From Patescibacteria group bacterium (GTDB taxonomy: Bacteria; Patescibacteriota; Doudnabacteria; UBA920), in NCBI GenBank assembly GCA_023473845.1, contig JAMCYA010000064.1, forward strand, positions 1 through 23,920: a stretch of DNA of 23,920 nt, read 5' to 3'. The notes below the pieces were generated by a model. The model saw only the letters and a program-made list of their open reading frames with translations, searched no databases and was not told where the DNA came from. Within the stretch, counting starts at the first letter, position 1. Every line of letters begins with the position of its first letter. The translations under genes and the position numbers were made by a program. Shown one piece after another: positions 13,002 to 20,523 of this stretch.

Positions 13002-15884
13002 TTAAGGTACGGAAACTTTAATTTTAGGCGTGGTTAGGCCGGTGCTGGTGCGGGCAAACACCGAATATTCACCGCTGCCCGGTGACTTGGTCCAATCAAT
13101 GGTGTATTGGTAGCGGCCGCTGAAGTTGCCCAGGTTTTGCGCCTGGCCAATCGGTTTAGGCGTGCCGCCTTTGGTGTTTTGGTAGTAGAAATTTACGGCA
13201 TCATAGTTCTCGGCGCTTTCAGCCTTCAAGCTGACCGGAAAAAGAATGAGGCTGGAGCCGCTGGGTTCGGTGATGGTAATGGGTTCGTTCAGGGCAAACT
13301 TAACGTTTATGCTGGTGTCCGCAGTTTTGTTATAAACATCAGTAGCGCGCACGGCCAAAATGTGCGTACCATCGCTGTATTTTTTATTTATGTCCAGAAT
13401 GTACGGGCTGGCAGTGAGGGTCGCCGCTTCTTGGCCATCTACAGAGATGGTAACTTTGCTTAACTGGTTTTCAGAACTGGCCGAAACCACAACCCGTAAA
13501 GGCAGGCTGGAAATAGTTTGGCCGTCTGTGGGCTCGACAATGTCCACACTGGGCGGTCCGCCGGGCGTGCCGTTGTTGTTCTGGGGGTTGTAGGTAATGG
13601 TGTTGGACGGGTAGACATAGCCCTGCGCTTGAGCCCAGGCGATAACCGGGTTCTCCCAATCGGGATTGTCCGGCCGCTCGCTGTGAAAGACGGTAAAATT
13701 TTTGTAGATAATTTTGTCTTTGGGTGTGTCCTGGGTCGCAGGCTGGTCTGTGGTGCTGTCGTATGGCAGAGAGATGTGTACGTCGTCATACTGCGTGGGG
13801 GCATTGTAGCTGGCAAACGTTTCCACTTTGGTGGAGGGAGTTAACCCCGTGGGGAGCTTGCCGGAAACCGCGTCCACGGTTATTTGCTGGATGCCGTCCG
13901 GAGCCTTAAACTCTTCCGCGGGCTTGCCTTTTAAAGCCTCTTTCATAAAACGGTTCCAAATAGGTGCGGCCACCAAGACGCCGTCTGCGCCTTTTTTCAT
14001 GTCCGTATTAGGCGTGCCGGCTCCGGGGTTGTTGCCTGCCCATACGCCAGCAACCAAGCTGGGAGTAAAGCCCATGGTCCAGCCGTCGTGCCAGTTCTGG
14101 GTGGTGCCGGTCTTGGCAGCCACTGGCCGGTCCGGCAGGGTGAGCGGCGAATTAGGGCCAAAGACATAGGTGCGGGCAGCATTATCGCTCATTACGTTTG
14201 TCAGCAGGTATACTGCTTCGGGGTTGAGTATGGGCTGGCTGTGCTGCTGGTACTCTTCCAGGGTGTTGCCGTCCTTGTCCTCAATTTTCAAAATAAAAGC
14301 TTTTTCGTTTTTCACTCCCCCGTTGGCCAGGGTGGCATAAGCGGAAACGTGGTCAATAAGTTTAACTTCACAGCCGCCTAAAACCAGAGATAAGCCGCAG
14401 TCGGCCATGGGGCTGGTGATACCCAAGCTTCGCGCGGTCTGGACCACATTATCGACGCCGACCAAAGACAGGGTTTTGACGGCCGGGATATTTAAGCTGC
14501 CCGCCAAAGCCTGGCGCATGGATACCGGGCCGCGCTGTTTGCCATCGTAGTCCTGGGGTTTGTATTCCTTGTCCCCGAATTTGCCGAAATTGGTTTCAAC
14601 ATCCATCAGCATGGTAGCGGGGGCATATTTGTAATCGGGGCCAAAGGCAGTCACGTATGCGTAGGGTTTAAAGCTGCTGCCAGGCTGCCGCGGCGCAATG
14701 GCTACGTTGTAATTGGGTTCAAAAAGGCAGTCCCGCCCGGGCGTGCAATTTTTTGGCTCCGGGTCGCCAAAGTAATCCTTACTGCCCACCATGGCCAGAA
14801 TTTGGCCGGTTTTCGGGTCTTCGGCTACCAAGGCGGCATTATAAGCGTTGTATTTTTTCGCGTTCGCTTCGGCGCCCTGCTTTACTGCGTCTTCGGCAAT
14901 TTTTTGCAGGTTTAAGTCCAAGGTGGTATAAACTTTTAACCCGCCTTCTTCCAGAGTTTTTTCACCGTACTTTTTAGCCAGGTAGTCCTGGACCATCATG
15001 GAAAAATGAGGGGCCTGGATGCCGGTAGTAACGTTCAAAAAGACCACTTCTTCCTGCCGAGCTTGAGTTTCCTGGTCTTTGGTGATGTAGCCCTGGTCGC
15101 GCATTAGTGAGAGGATGGTGTTTTTGCGGTTGTCCAAGGCTTGGCGGTTGGGGCCAAAAGGATTGTAGTAAGTGGGGGCCTGGGGCATGGCGGCCAAGTA
15201 CGCGCTCTCCGCCAAATCCAGGTCCTTTGCTGATTTGTTAAAATAGGACCGGCTGGCCGCTTCTACGCCATAAGCGTTACGTCCGTAAGGGATTTCATTT
15301 AGGTACATCTGCAGCACCTGGTCTTTGGTAAAGCGCGAATCAATTGCCACGGCCAAAATCAACTCTCGGATTTTTCTATCCCAGGATTTGTTGTTGGTTA
15401 AGATGGCGTTCTTGACCAACTGCTGGGTAATAGTGCTGCCGCCCTGAGCCTTGCGGCCGCTGAGTACATCCACCACCACCGAACGCATAATGCCGGTTAT
15501 GGAAATTCCCCCGTGTTTGTAAAAGTCCTTATCTTCTACCGCAATCGTGGCGTGTTTTAAGTTATCCGTAATTTGGTCAAGGTTAACCTGGGTGCGCTTA
15601 ATTTCGCCGTGGATCTCGTACAGCAGCTGGCCGTCGCGCGCAAAAATTTTCGTTGATTCGGCCACGTTGCGATCCATGAGCCGGTTCGGGTCGGGCAAGT
15701 CTTTGGCATAATATAAAAACAGGATGGCAATGCCCAGTACGCCCAAAGCGGCGAGCCGGAACAGCCAGGTTAAGGTTTTTCGCCAGTTCCAGCGGAAAGG
15801 TAATTTGGATTTTCCCGTGTTGCGGCTTCTGACAACCGGTTTGGGCGTGGGCCGGTCCTTGGTTTTAAAAGAGTAAATTTTCAT
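13002..15884 (-). CDS. Class A penicillin-binding protein (PBP1A-like) with C-terminal Ig-like domains
   Basis: 960 residues. A basic cytoplasmic N-terminus precedes one transmembrane helix (about 37-59). The glycosyltransferase-51 domain has Glu117 in VEDKDFYKHGG, QGGSTITQQLVKN and LNEIPYGRNAYG. The transpeptidase has SSFK at 403-406, SLN at 463-465 and KTGT at 591-594. Beyond about residue 680 there is a Pro/Asn/Thr-rich linker and two Ig-like modules, one starting near VDIVEPTDGQ, which probably contact the wall or other surface polymers. It polymerises and cross-links peptidoglycan. A TATAAT element lies six bases before the ATG, suggesting a leaderless mRNA. The gene heads the operon with the ligase-like and reductase genes and diverges from tyrS. 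Confidence 0.95.
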   Translation of the reverse strand: MKIYSFKTKDRPTPKPVVRSRNTGKSKLPFRWNWRKTLTWLFRLAALGVLGIAILFLYYAKDLPDPNRLMDRNVAESTKIFARDGQLLYEIHGEIKRTQVNLDQITDNLKHATIAVEDKDFYKHGGISITGIMRSVVVDVLSGRKAQGGSTITQQLVKNAILTNNKSWDRKIRELILAVAIDSRFTKDQVLQMYLNEIPYGRNAYGVEAASRSYFNKSAKDLDLAESAYLAAMPQAPTYYNPFGPNRQALDNRKNTILSLMRDQGYITKDQETQARQEEVVFLNVTTGIQAPHFSMMVQDYLAKKYGEKTLEEGGLKVYTTLDLNLQKIAEDAVKQGAEANAKKYNAYNAALVAEDPKTGQILAMVGSKDYFGDPEPKNCTPGRDCLFEPNYNVAIAPRQPGSSFKPYAYVTAFGPDYKYAPATMLMDVETNFGKFGDKEYKPQDYDGKQRGPVSMRQALAGSLNIPAVKTLSLVGVDNVVQTARSLGITSPMADCGLSLVLGGCEVKLIDHVSAYATLANGGVKNEKAFILKIEDKDGNTLEEYQQHSQPILNPEAVYLLTNVMSDNAARTYVFGPNSPLTLPDRPVAAKTGTTQNWHDGWTMGFTPSLVAGVWAGNNPGAGTPNTDMKKGADGVLVAAPIWNRFMKEALKGKPAEEFKAPDGIQQITVDAVSGKLPTGLTPSTKVETFASYNAPTQYDDVHISLPYDSTTDQPATQDTPKDKIIYKNFTVFHSERPDNPDWENPVIAWAQAQGYVYPSNTITYNPQNNNGTPGGPPSVDIVEPTDGQTISSLPLRVVVSASSENQLSKVTISVDGQEAATLTASPYILDINKKYSDGTHILAVRATDVYNKTADTSINVKFALNEPITITEPSGSSLILFPVSLKAESAENYDAVNFYYQNTKGGTPKPIGQAQNLGNFSGRYQYTIDWTKSPGSGEYSVFARTSTGLTTPKIKVSVP

Positions 15885-15890
15885 AACTTA

Positions 15891-15896
15891 ATTATA
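15891..15896 (-). promoter_or_regulatory. -10 element of the PBP operon
   Basis: TATAAT on the minus strand (15896 to 15891) ends six bases before the ATG at 15884. No clear -35 is visible. A start at or next to the A of the ATG is predicted, so the message would lack a leader. Confidence 0.5.
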
Positions 15897-15914
15897 ACGG
15901 TTTTCATCCAAAAA

Positions 15915-15923
15915 TGGTATAAT
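15915..15923 (+). promoter_or_regulatory. Extended -10 promoter of tyrS
   Basis: TGGTATAAT at 15915-15923 is a TGn extended -10 element with a perfect hexamer; no good -35 is visible. The transcript would start near 15930, only about 18 nt before the tyrS ATG at 15948, leaving no room for a T-box leader. Confidence 0.6.
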
Positions 15924-15947
15924 GCAGAAAGCATTAAGAACTACGCC

Positions 15948-17114
15948 ATGGACAACATTCAAGAACTGCTTAGCCGGGGGGTGGAAGAGGTTATTGAACG
16001 CGAAAAATTGGAGTCTGCGCTGAAAGGTAAAAAGAAACTCAGGGTGAAGCTGGGGATTGATCCCACCAGCCCCAATATCCACATTGGCCGGGCGGTGGTA
16101 CTGTGGAAGCTGCGCGCTTTTCAAGAATTAGGCCACAAGGTGATATTTATTGTGGGGGATTTTACGGGTCTGATTGGCGACACCTCGGACAAGGATGCGG
16201 AACGGCCCATGCTTTCGGAAAAACAGATTGCAGCAAACCTGAAAACTTACTTTGAGCAGGCCTATAAAATTTTGGACAAGAAAAAAACCGAGGTCTACTA
16301 CAATTCCAAATGGCTGAAGAAGCTTGGTTTTGCGGAAATTGGCCGTCTGGCCGACTTGTTCAGCTTGCACGAGTTTGAAGCCCGGGAAAATATTGCCAAA
16401 CGCCTCAAATCCGGCAAGCGCGTATCGTTGCGTGAGCTGCTGTACCCCCTGATGCAGGGTTATGACAGCGTGGCCGTGAAGGCTGATGTGGAATTGGGCG
16501 GTACTGACCAGCGGTTTAACCTGTTGGCAGGCCGGGTTATCCAGCCCGCATATGGGCAGCCCCCCCAAAATATTTTAACCATGACTTTAATGGAGGGCAC
16601 GGATGGCCGCAAGATGTCCTCTTCTTGGGGCAACACCATCAACATCACCTCCGAACCCAATGATATGTTCGGCAAGGCCATGTCCATTCCGGACGAATTG
16701 ATAAAAAAATATTTCTTTTTAGCCACGCGCGTGCCTCTTGCCGCGATAGATGAAATCATCCGCAGCAGCTCCAACCCGCGCGACCAAAAACTGCGTCTGG
16801 CCCTTGAAATTACCAGATTGTACCACGGCGAAAAAAAAGCCGAGATTGCAAAACGGGCTTTTGTAGACCAATTTAGCAAAGGCGAACTGCCTGAAGATAT
16901 CAAAACAAAGACATTAAAGCCTGGCAGATACCAGCTTTTGGACATTTTAATTGAAACCGGTATGGTGGCCAGTAAGTCCGAAGGACGGAGGTTGTTTGAA
17001 CAAAATGGCGTTAAATTAAACCAAAAAACAACCAAAGACGTCCTAGTGTTTTTGGATGGAAAGAATGAAATTTTGCTGCAGGTGGGCAAAAGAAAATTCC
17101 TTCATGTAAAATAA
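15948..17114 (+). CDS. tyrS: Tyrosyl-tRNA synthetase
   Basis: 388 residues, class I synthetase. HIGH-type motif HIGRA begins at residue 45 after GIDPTSPNI. Tyrosine-site and fold marks are VELGGTDQRFNLLAGR and the KMSKS-type motif GRKMSSSWGN. A C-terminal S4-like RNA-binding domain contains LLDILIETGMVASKSEGRRL. It charges tRNA-Tyr in the cytoplasm. The gene is single, diverges from the PBP operon and ends in a terminator shared with ruvC. The fold variant (KMSSS, with a short connective region) resembles the TyrZ-like bacterial subgroup, by memory. Confidence 0.96.
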   Translation: MDNIQELLSRGVEEVIEREKLESALKGKKKLRVKLGIDPTSPNIHIGRAVVLWKLRAFQELGHKVIFIVGDFTGLIGDTSDKDAERPMLSEKQIAANLKTYFEQAYKILDKKKTEVYYNSKWLKKLGFAEIGRLADLFSLHEFEARENIAKRLKSGKRVSLRELLYPLMQGYDSVAVKADVELGGTDQRFNLLAGRVIQPAYGQPPQNILTMTLMEGTDGRKMSSSWGNTINITSEPNDMFGKAMSIPDELIKKYFFLATRVPLAAIDEIIRSSSNPRDQKLRLALEITRLYHGEKKAEIAKRAFVDQFSKGELPEDIKTKTLKPGRYQLLDILIETGMVASKSEGRRLFEQNGVKLNQKTTKDVLVFLDGKNEILLQVGKRKFLHVK

Positions 17115-17120
17115 AAAAAA

Positions 17121-17139
17121 CCCTCCGCTTAACGGAGGG
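17121..17139. terminator. Terminator between tyrS and ruvC
   Basis: CCCTCCG and CGGAGGG form a 7-bp GC-rich stem with a 5-nt loop. It is followed by CTTTTTGTTT on the plus strand and by a T-run on the minus strand. It overlaps the last codons of ruvC. Confidence 0.85.
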
Positions 17140-17623
17140 CTTTTTGTTTGGGGAAGTGCCAGCCCGCACACAGGGCGATGGCCAGCGCATCGGCCGCATC
17201 GTCGGGCTTGGGGATTTTTGTAAGGCCGAAGGTTTTTTGCACCACGTATTGAACCTGTTTTTTGTCGGCCTTCCCATAGCCGCAAATAAAGTTTTTTACC
17301 TGCAATGGCGTGAATTCCAGAATCGGCAGCCTATGCTTTTGGGCCAGAAACAGCACCACTCCCCTGGCTTGGGATACGGTCATTACCGTTTTCTGGTTGG
17401 TGGTAAAAAAAAGTTTTTCTATGCCCACGGCCGCGGGCCTGTGTTTTTTTATAAGGCTTTCCAGGTCCTGGCCCAAAATTTCCAAGCGCTCCGCGTCAGA
17501 AAGAATTTTTTTTGTGGCAATAACCCCGTATTCCAAAATCCCAAAGCCGTTTTTGGCTTTGGTTTTTTGAATAACGCCGTAACCGGTTGTGGCAGTGCCC
17601 GGGTCAATCCCTAAAATCACCAT
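17129..17623 (-). CDS. ruvC: Holliday junction resolvase RuvC
   Basis: 164 residues with the RNase-H-like catalytic set: Asp7 in LGIDPGT, Glu69 in VGIEKLFF, and Asp141/142/145 in PDDAADALAIA. PLQVKNFICGYGKADKKQVQ is the conserved DNA-contact region. RuvC cuts Holliday junctions symmetrically with RuvAB. ruvA and ruvB are not in this window. It starts three bases after the NUDIX gene stop and ends the rsmI-yebC-NUDIX-ruvC operon. The pairing of yebC with ruvC is a very common bacterial arrangement. Confidence 0.95.
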   Translation of the reverse strand: MVILGIDPGTATTGYGVIQKTKAKNGFGILEYGVIATKKILSDAERLEILGQDLESLIKKHRPAAVGIEKLFFTTNQKTVMTVSQARGVVLFLAQKHRLPILEFTPLQVKNFICGYGKADKKQVQYVVQKTFGLTKIPKPDDAADALAIALCAGWHFPKQKALR

Positions 17624-17626
17624 AAA

Positions 17627-18127
17627 TTATTTGCCGATCAGCCCCGGCAAGGCTTCAATGCTCAAGATGGGCGAATAAATATCCTCCAGGTTTTCACGCT
17701 CAATTAGGAGGGTAAAATGTTCCTTAATCCGCCAGTTCCGCTGCTCCCAGGCTTCCAAAAAGATTTTAGCCGTAGGAATGAGCGGCAAAAAAGGCAGTTG
17801 TGATATTGGTACGGTTTCTACCCGGCCTTCGTTGCAGACTAAAGGCTCGCCAATATACAGGCCGGAAAATTGGTAGAGAATTTTTTTTTGGTTGATGATT
17901 AACCGGCCGAACTCCTTAAGTTTAATATGGGTCAGTCCCGTTTCTTCCGCCAGCTCCCGATAGGCGCCTTGGGTGGGTGTTTCCCCCTCTTCCACTTTCC
18001 CGCCAAAACCCGTGAATAGGTTGGGGGCGAATTTTTTTCGGGCTGACCTTTTTAACAGATAAAAACAGGCAGGCTTAGACCGGTCGGCAAGGAAAATAGT
18101 GGTGAATTTTTCCGTGGTGTCCCCCAT
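17627..18127 (-). CDS. NUDIX hydrolase, MTH1-like
   Basis: 166 residues. The Nudix box is complete: GGKVEEGETPTQGAYRELAE followed by ETGL, preceded by NLFTGFGG. The TGFGGKVEEGET arrangement resembles human MTH1, so hydrolysis of oxidised purine triphosphates such as 8-oxo-dGTP is a reasonable guess, not proven. Residues after the box (LKEFGRLIINQKKILYQFSGLYIG) form the expected beta strands. It lies nine bases after yebC and three before ruvC, so sanitation of the nucleotide pool may be co-expressed with recombination repair. Confidence 0.88.
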   Translation of the reverse strand: MGDTTEKFTTIFLADRSKPACFYLLKRSARKKFAPNLFTGFGGKVEEGETPTQGAYRELAEETGLTHIKLKEFGRLIINQKKILYQFSGLYIGEPLVCNEGRVETVPISQLPFLPLIPTAKIFLEAWEQRNWRIKEHFTLLIERENLEDIYSPILSIEALPGLIGK

Positions 18128-18136
18128 GGGCGTGTT

Positions 18137-18859
18137 TTATAGGTTGGCGGAGGTGTGGACACCGATTACATCTTCATCGTTCTCTAATTCGGCAAATAAT
18201 GCGTCCACTTTGGGTTTTTGTTCCTCGGTGAGGTCGACGCCCTGGCTGGACTCTTTAATAATGTCCGCTCGGGCAATTTTAGCACCCGCAGCCAAAAGCG
18301 CGGCTTTGGTTTTTTGTAAATCATTGGGCAGAGTGTAGACTTCCAGGCCTTCTTCGGATTCGCGCACATCGTCCGCGCCTGCGTCTATGGCCGCCAGCTG
18401 GATTTCTCCCAAGTCAGGCCGGTCCCGTTCCACCAAAATTTGGCCTTTGGTGTTAAACTGCCAGGCTACGGAGCCCTGTGCGCCCATGTTCCCGCTATGC
18501 TTGGAAAAAATATGCTTGATGTTATTGGAGGTGCGATTGGTGTTATCAGTGGCGGCCTCCACCAAAAAAGCCGTGCCAAACGGACCGTAGCCTTCATAAG
18601 CGACTTCTTTAATTTGTCCTGCGCTGCCCCCGGCGGCAGCTTTGATGGCCCGGTCAATGTTGTCGTTGGGCATGCCCTGGTCTTTGGCATAATCCACCGC
18701 GGCTTTTAGCTTGTAGTTAACCATGGGATCGCCGCTGCCCCCGCCTTCTTTTACGGCAATGGAAATTTTTTTAGAAAGTTTGGAAAACAGCAGGCCGCGC
18801 TTTTGGTCCAGCGCCCCTTTGCTTCTTTTAATTTGTGCCCATTTGGAATGTCCAGACAT
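18137..18859 (-). CDS. yebC: YebC/PmpR family protein (TACO1-like)
   Basis: 240 residues beginning MSGHSKWAQIKRSKGALDQK, the standard YebC N-terminus, followed by MPNDNIDRAIKAAAGG and AYEGYGPFGTAFLVEAATDN. The acidic C-terminal region (VDALFAELENDEDVIGVHTS) also matches. Older literature calls these transcription regulators; recent work links bacterial YebC and mitochondrial TACO1 to relief of ribosome stalling at polyproline. It begins one base after the rsmI stop, so it is translated from the same message. Confidence 0.95.
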   Translation of the reverse strand: MSGHSKWAQIKRSKGALDQKRGLLFSKLSKKISIAVKEGGGSGDPMVNYKLKAAVDYAKDQGMPNDNIDRAIKAAAGGSAGQIKEVAYEGYGPFGTAFLVEAATDNTNRTSNNIKHIFSKHSGNMGAQGSVAWQFNTKGQILVERDRPDLGEIQLAAIDAGADDVRESEEGLEVYTLPNDLQKTKAALLAAGAKIARADIIKESSQGVDLTEEQKPKVDALFAELENDEDVIGVHTSANL

Positions 18860-18860
18860 G

Positions 18861-19526
18861 CTATTTGAATGAAATTAAGACTGTAAATTCTCCTTTTATT
18901 GCGGGCCTGTCCTTCAGTTGGTTCAAGACTTCGTAGGGCGAACCGCGCAAAAATTCTTCATGGAGCTTGGTTAGTTCCCGAGCAATGGCAACCTGGCTGT
19001 TGGGAAAGGCATTGGCTACGTAGTTGAGGGTTTTTATGATGCGCTCAGGGGATTCATAAAAAATGGCCGTGGCTTCGGCGTCTTGGGCTGCCTGGAGCGC
19101 GGACACGGTTTTGGCTGCGGTCTTCTGCAAAAAGCCTAAAAACAAGAACCTGTCCGTGGGTAGGCCGGAGGCGGACAGCGCGGTTACGGCTGCGTTGGCG
19201 CCGGGCAGAGGCACTACGCTCACGTTTTCTTTCACGCATTCCCGCACCAGGCGGAAGCCCGGATCCGAGATGCCGGGAGTGCCCGCGTCTGTAATAAGGC
19301 AGCCGTCGGCTTTGCCCAAGCGGCGGGTAAGGTCCTTTGCTACCTGCTGTTCGTTATGTTCGGCAAACTGCACCATTTCTTTTGGCCAGGCGCCAATATG
19401 TTCTAATAGCCGCCTGGAATAATGCGGATTTTCAGCAATCACAAACTCGCACGCTTGCAAGCTTTCAATGGCGCGCTGGGTAATATCCTTCAAGTTGCCG
19501 ATGGGGGTGGCTACGATGTATAACAT
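18861..19526 (-). CDS. rsmI: 16S rRNA 2'-O-ribose C1402 methyltransferase RsmI
   Basis: 221 residues with the tetrapyrrole-methylase-type fold. Marks are MLYIVATPIGNLKDIT, ITDAGTPGISDPGFRLV, ALSASGLPTDRFLFLGFL, IFYESPERI and the ARELTKLHEEFLRG segment. It methylates the ribose of C1402 in the 16S decoding centre. The usual AEDTR motif near residue 32 reads AENPHYSRR here, a departure worth noting. The C-terminal HTH extension of E. coli RsmI is absent. The start is supported by an AAGGTG ribosome-binding site just upstream. It heads the operon behind a structured RNA and terminator. Confidence 0.93.
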   Translation of the reverse strand: MLYIVATPIGNLKDITQRAIESLQACEFVIAENPHYSRRLLEHIGAWPKEMVQFAEHNEQQVAKDLTRRLGKADGCLITDAGTPGISDPGFRLVRECVKENVSVVPLPGANAAVTALSASGLPTDRFLFLGFLQKTAAKTVSALQAAQDAEATAIFYESPERIIKTLNYVANAFPNSQVAIARELTKLHEEFLRGSPYEVLNQLKDRPAIKGEFTVLISFK

Positions 19527-19552
19527 ACACCTTATTTTAACCTAAATTCCCA

Positions 19553-19775
19553 AATAGAAAAACCCCTGCGGGTTCGCCTAGCCGTCGGGCTTATTGGCGA
19601 AACAGGGGTTTTGAAAAGCGAAAGAAGAGTCCTTTAACCTAAAGATTCACCTTTAGGCCAATTACCTCGAAATTGAAGTAATTATAGCGCACCCTGACGG
19701 GTACGTGGTTAAAACCTATTTAGTTGGGTTTTATTTTTGTTTCTTCTTTGAAAGACAAGAAGAACTCACTTTTCT
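19553..19775 (-). ncRNA. Unidentified structured RNA, about 225 nt, upstream of rsmI
   Basis: A strong promoter and a terminator bracket this non-coding stretch. By eye it folds into a closing stem P1 (GAAAAGUG at 19774-19767 with CGCUUUUC at 19620-19613, extended by AGUUC with GGACU). P1 encloses four perfect or near-perfect hairpins: 19710-19733 (UAAAACC/GGUUUUA), 19688-19705 (CGUACCC/GGGUGCG), 19660-19683 (AAUUACUU/AGGUAAUU) and 19638-19657 (CCUAAAG/CUUUAGG). A pyrimidine-purine hairpin (UUCUUCUU/AAGAAGAA) sits after the 5' strand, and its purine arm can instead pair with UCUUCUUU near 19624. It does not match tmRNA, SRP, RNase P or 6S RNA or any riboswitch I know. It could be a free RNA or a leader acting on rsmI. 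Confidence 0.6.
19559..19612 (-). terminator. Complex intrinsic terminator before rsmI
   Basis: AAAACCCCTG and CAGGGGTTTT form a 10-bp outer stem. Inside it TTCGCC pairs with GGCGAA, and inside that AGCC pairs with GGCT, a three-tier hairpin. On the minus strand the tract TTTTTCTATTT follows. It ends the structured RNA and the genes upstream of it, 33 bases before the rsmI ATG. Confidence 0.78.
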
Positions 19776-19781
19776 ATAGGT

Positions 19782-19810
19782 ATTATAGCAAATTTTTCGG
19801 CACTTGTAAA
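19782..19810 (-). promoter_or_regulatory. Strong promoter driving the structured RNA and possibly rsmI
   Basis: On the minus strand TTTACA (19810 to 19805) and TATAAT (19787 to 19782) are spaced by 17 bp, with TGC before the -10 forming an extended element. It lies immediately after the stop of the CofE-like gene. Transcription should start near 19775. Confidence 0.83.
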
Positions 19811-19813
19811 GAC

Positions 19814-20521
19814 CTATTTGACCGGCCTGAAAACTTTGAGCAGGGGTGCGTACTTATCTTCTGCTCTGGACACAACAATTTTTTTATAGGCGGACTTTTG
19901 CGTAAATTCCACAAACTTTGCGCCGCGCAAAATTAACAACGGAGTGCTTTCGCCGCTCTCCCCCATTAGCAGTACGGCCATGGCAGCCAGCGAGTCGAGC
20001 GCATTGGCCCGGGTAAATTTTAGCGGTCGCCGGAACACGTCGTTTTTTCCGCGGTAGTCAATTAATGGCTCTAAGCCAAAACTGCCAATGGCCGTACCTA
20101 CTGTGCCGTACCTGAGCGGCGTGGAATGCGTGTCTGTGGCAATTATTGCCAGGCGTTTTAGCTGGTGGCGATTTTTAAGCTTTTGCCAGACCTGTTTCAA
20201 AGTGGCTTCAATCCGGTTGGGCCATAGCACGTAATAGCCGTTGCCATTGCTCGAGTCAATGCCGGCATTGGAAACCAATATATTGTTTTTTATGGTCAGA
20301 CGGGTTTTTGGAACATATTCATCCGCCTCTTTTTTTATCAGGGCCTGCTTATCAGTATCGGAATCGTCCTTTACGCAGCGGCCTTGGCCGATGGCCATGA
20401 CCTTGGAGGTAATAAACAGTATGTCACCTTCGTGCAGCCGGGGCAGGTGCTGTTCCAGCAGCTGAAACAGGTTATCTTTAGGCGGCAGGAATTTTCGGGT
20501 TTTGATTTTTATAAAGTGCAT
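19814..20521 (-). CDS. CofE-like coenzyme F420-0:L-glutamate ligase family protein
   Basis: About 235 residues of the F420-ligase fold. Marks are GDILFITSKVMAIGQGR, a VSNAGIDSSNGNGYYVLWP segment, and TDTHSTPLRYGTVGTAIGSF followed by GLEPLIDYRGKND. The ending ANALDSLAAMAVLLMGE also fits. In F420 producers CofE adds glutamates to F420-0. No other F420 gene is in view, and CPR bacteria are not known to make F420, so it may ligate glutamate or another amino acid to a different acceptor (inference). Start choice: an upstream TTG at 20527 overlaps the preceding stop; the ATG at 20521, two bases after that stop, is preferred. It is cotranscribed with the membrane protease gene. Confidence 0.82.
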   Translation of the reverse strand: MHFIKIKTRKFLPPKDNLFQLLEQHLPRLHEGDILFITSKVMAIGQGRCVKDDSDTDKQALIKKEADEYVPKTRLTIKNNILVSNAGIDSSNGNGYYVLWPNRIEATLKQVWQKLKNRHQLKRLAIIATDTHSTPLRYGTVGTAIGSFGLEPLIDYRGKNDVFRRPLKFTRANALDSLAAMAVLLMGESGESTPLLILRGAKFVEFTQKSAYKKIVVSRAEDKYAPLLKVFRPVK

Positions 20522-20523
20522 GG

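Noticed and set aside
13460..14182. Several Pro/Thr/Arg-rich open frames within the PBP gene
   Set aside because: They run against or out of frame with an intact transpeptidase and Ig-like region; their composition reflects GC-rich codons.
15930..15947. T-box or other leader riboswitch for tyrS
   Set aside because: Only about 18 nt separate the predicted transcription start from the ATG, too short for a T-box.
19553..19775. Known RNA families for the structured region (tmRNA, SRP, RNase P, 6S)
   Set aside because: No tRNA-like ends, no SRP GGAAG/tetraloop core, no RNase P conserved boxes and no long 6S-type rod could be found by eye.
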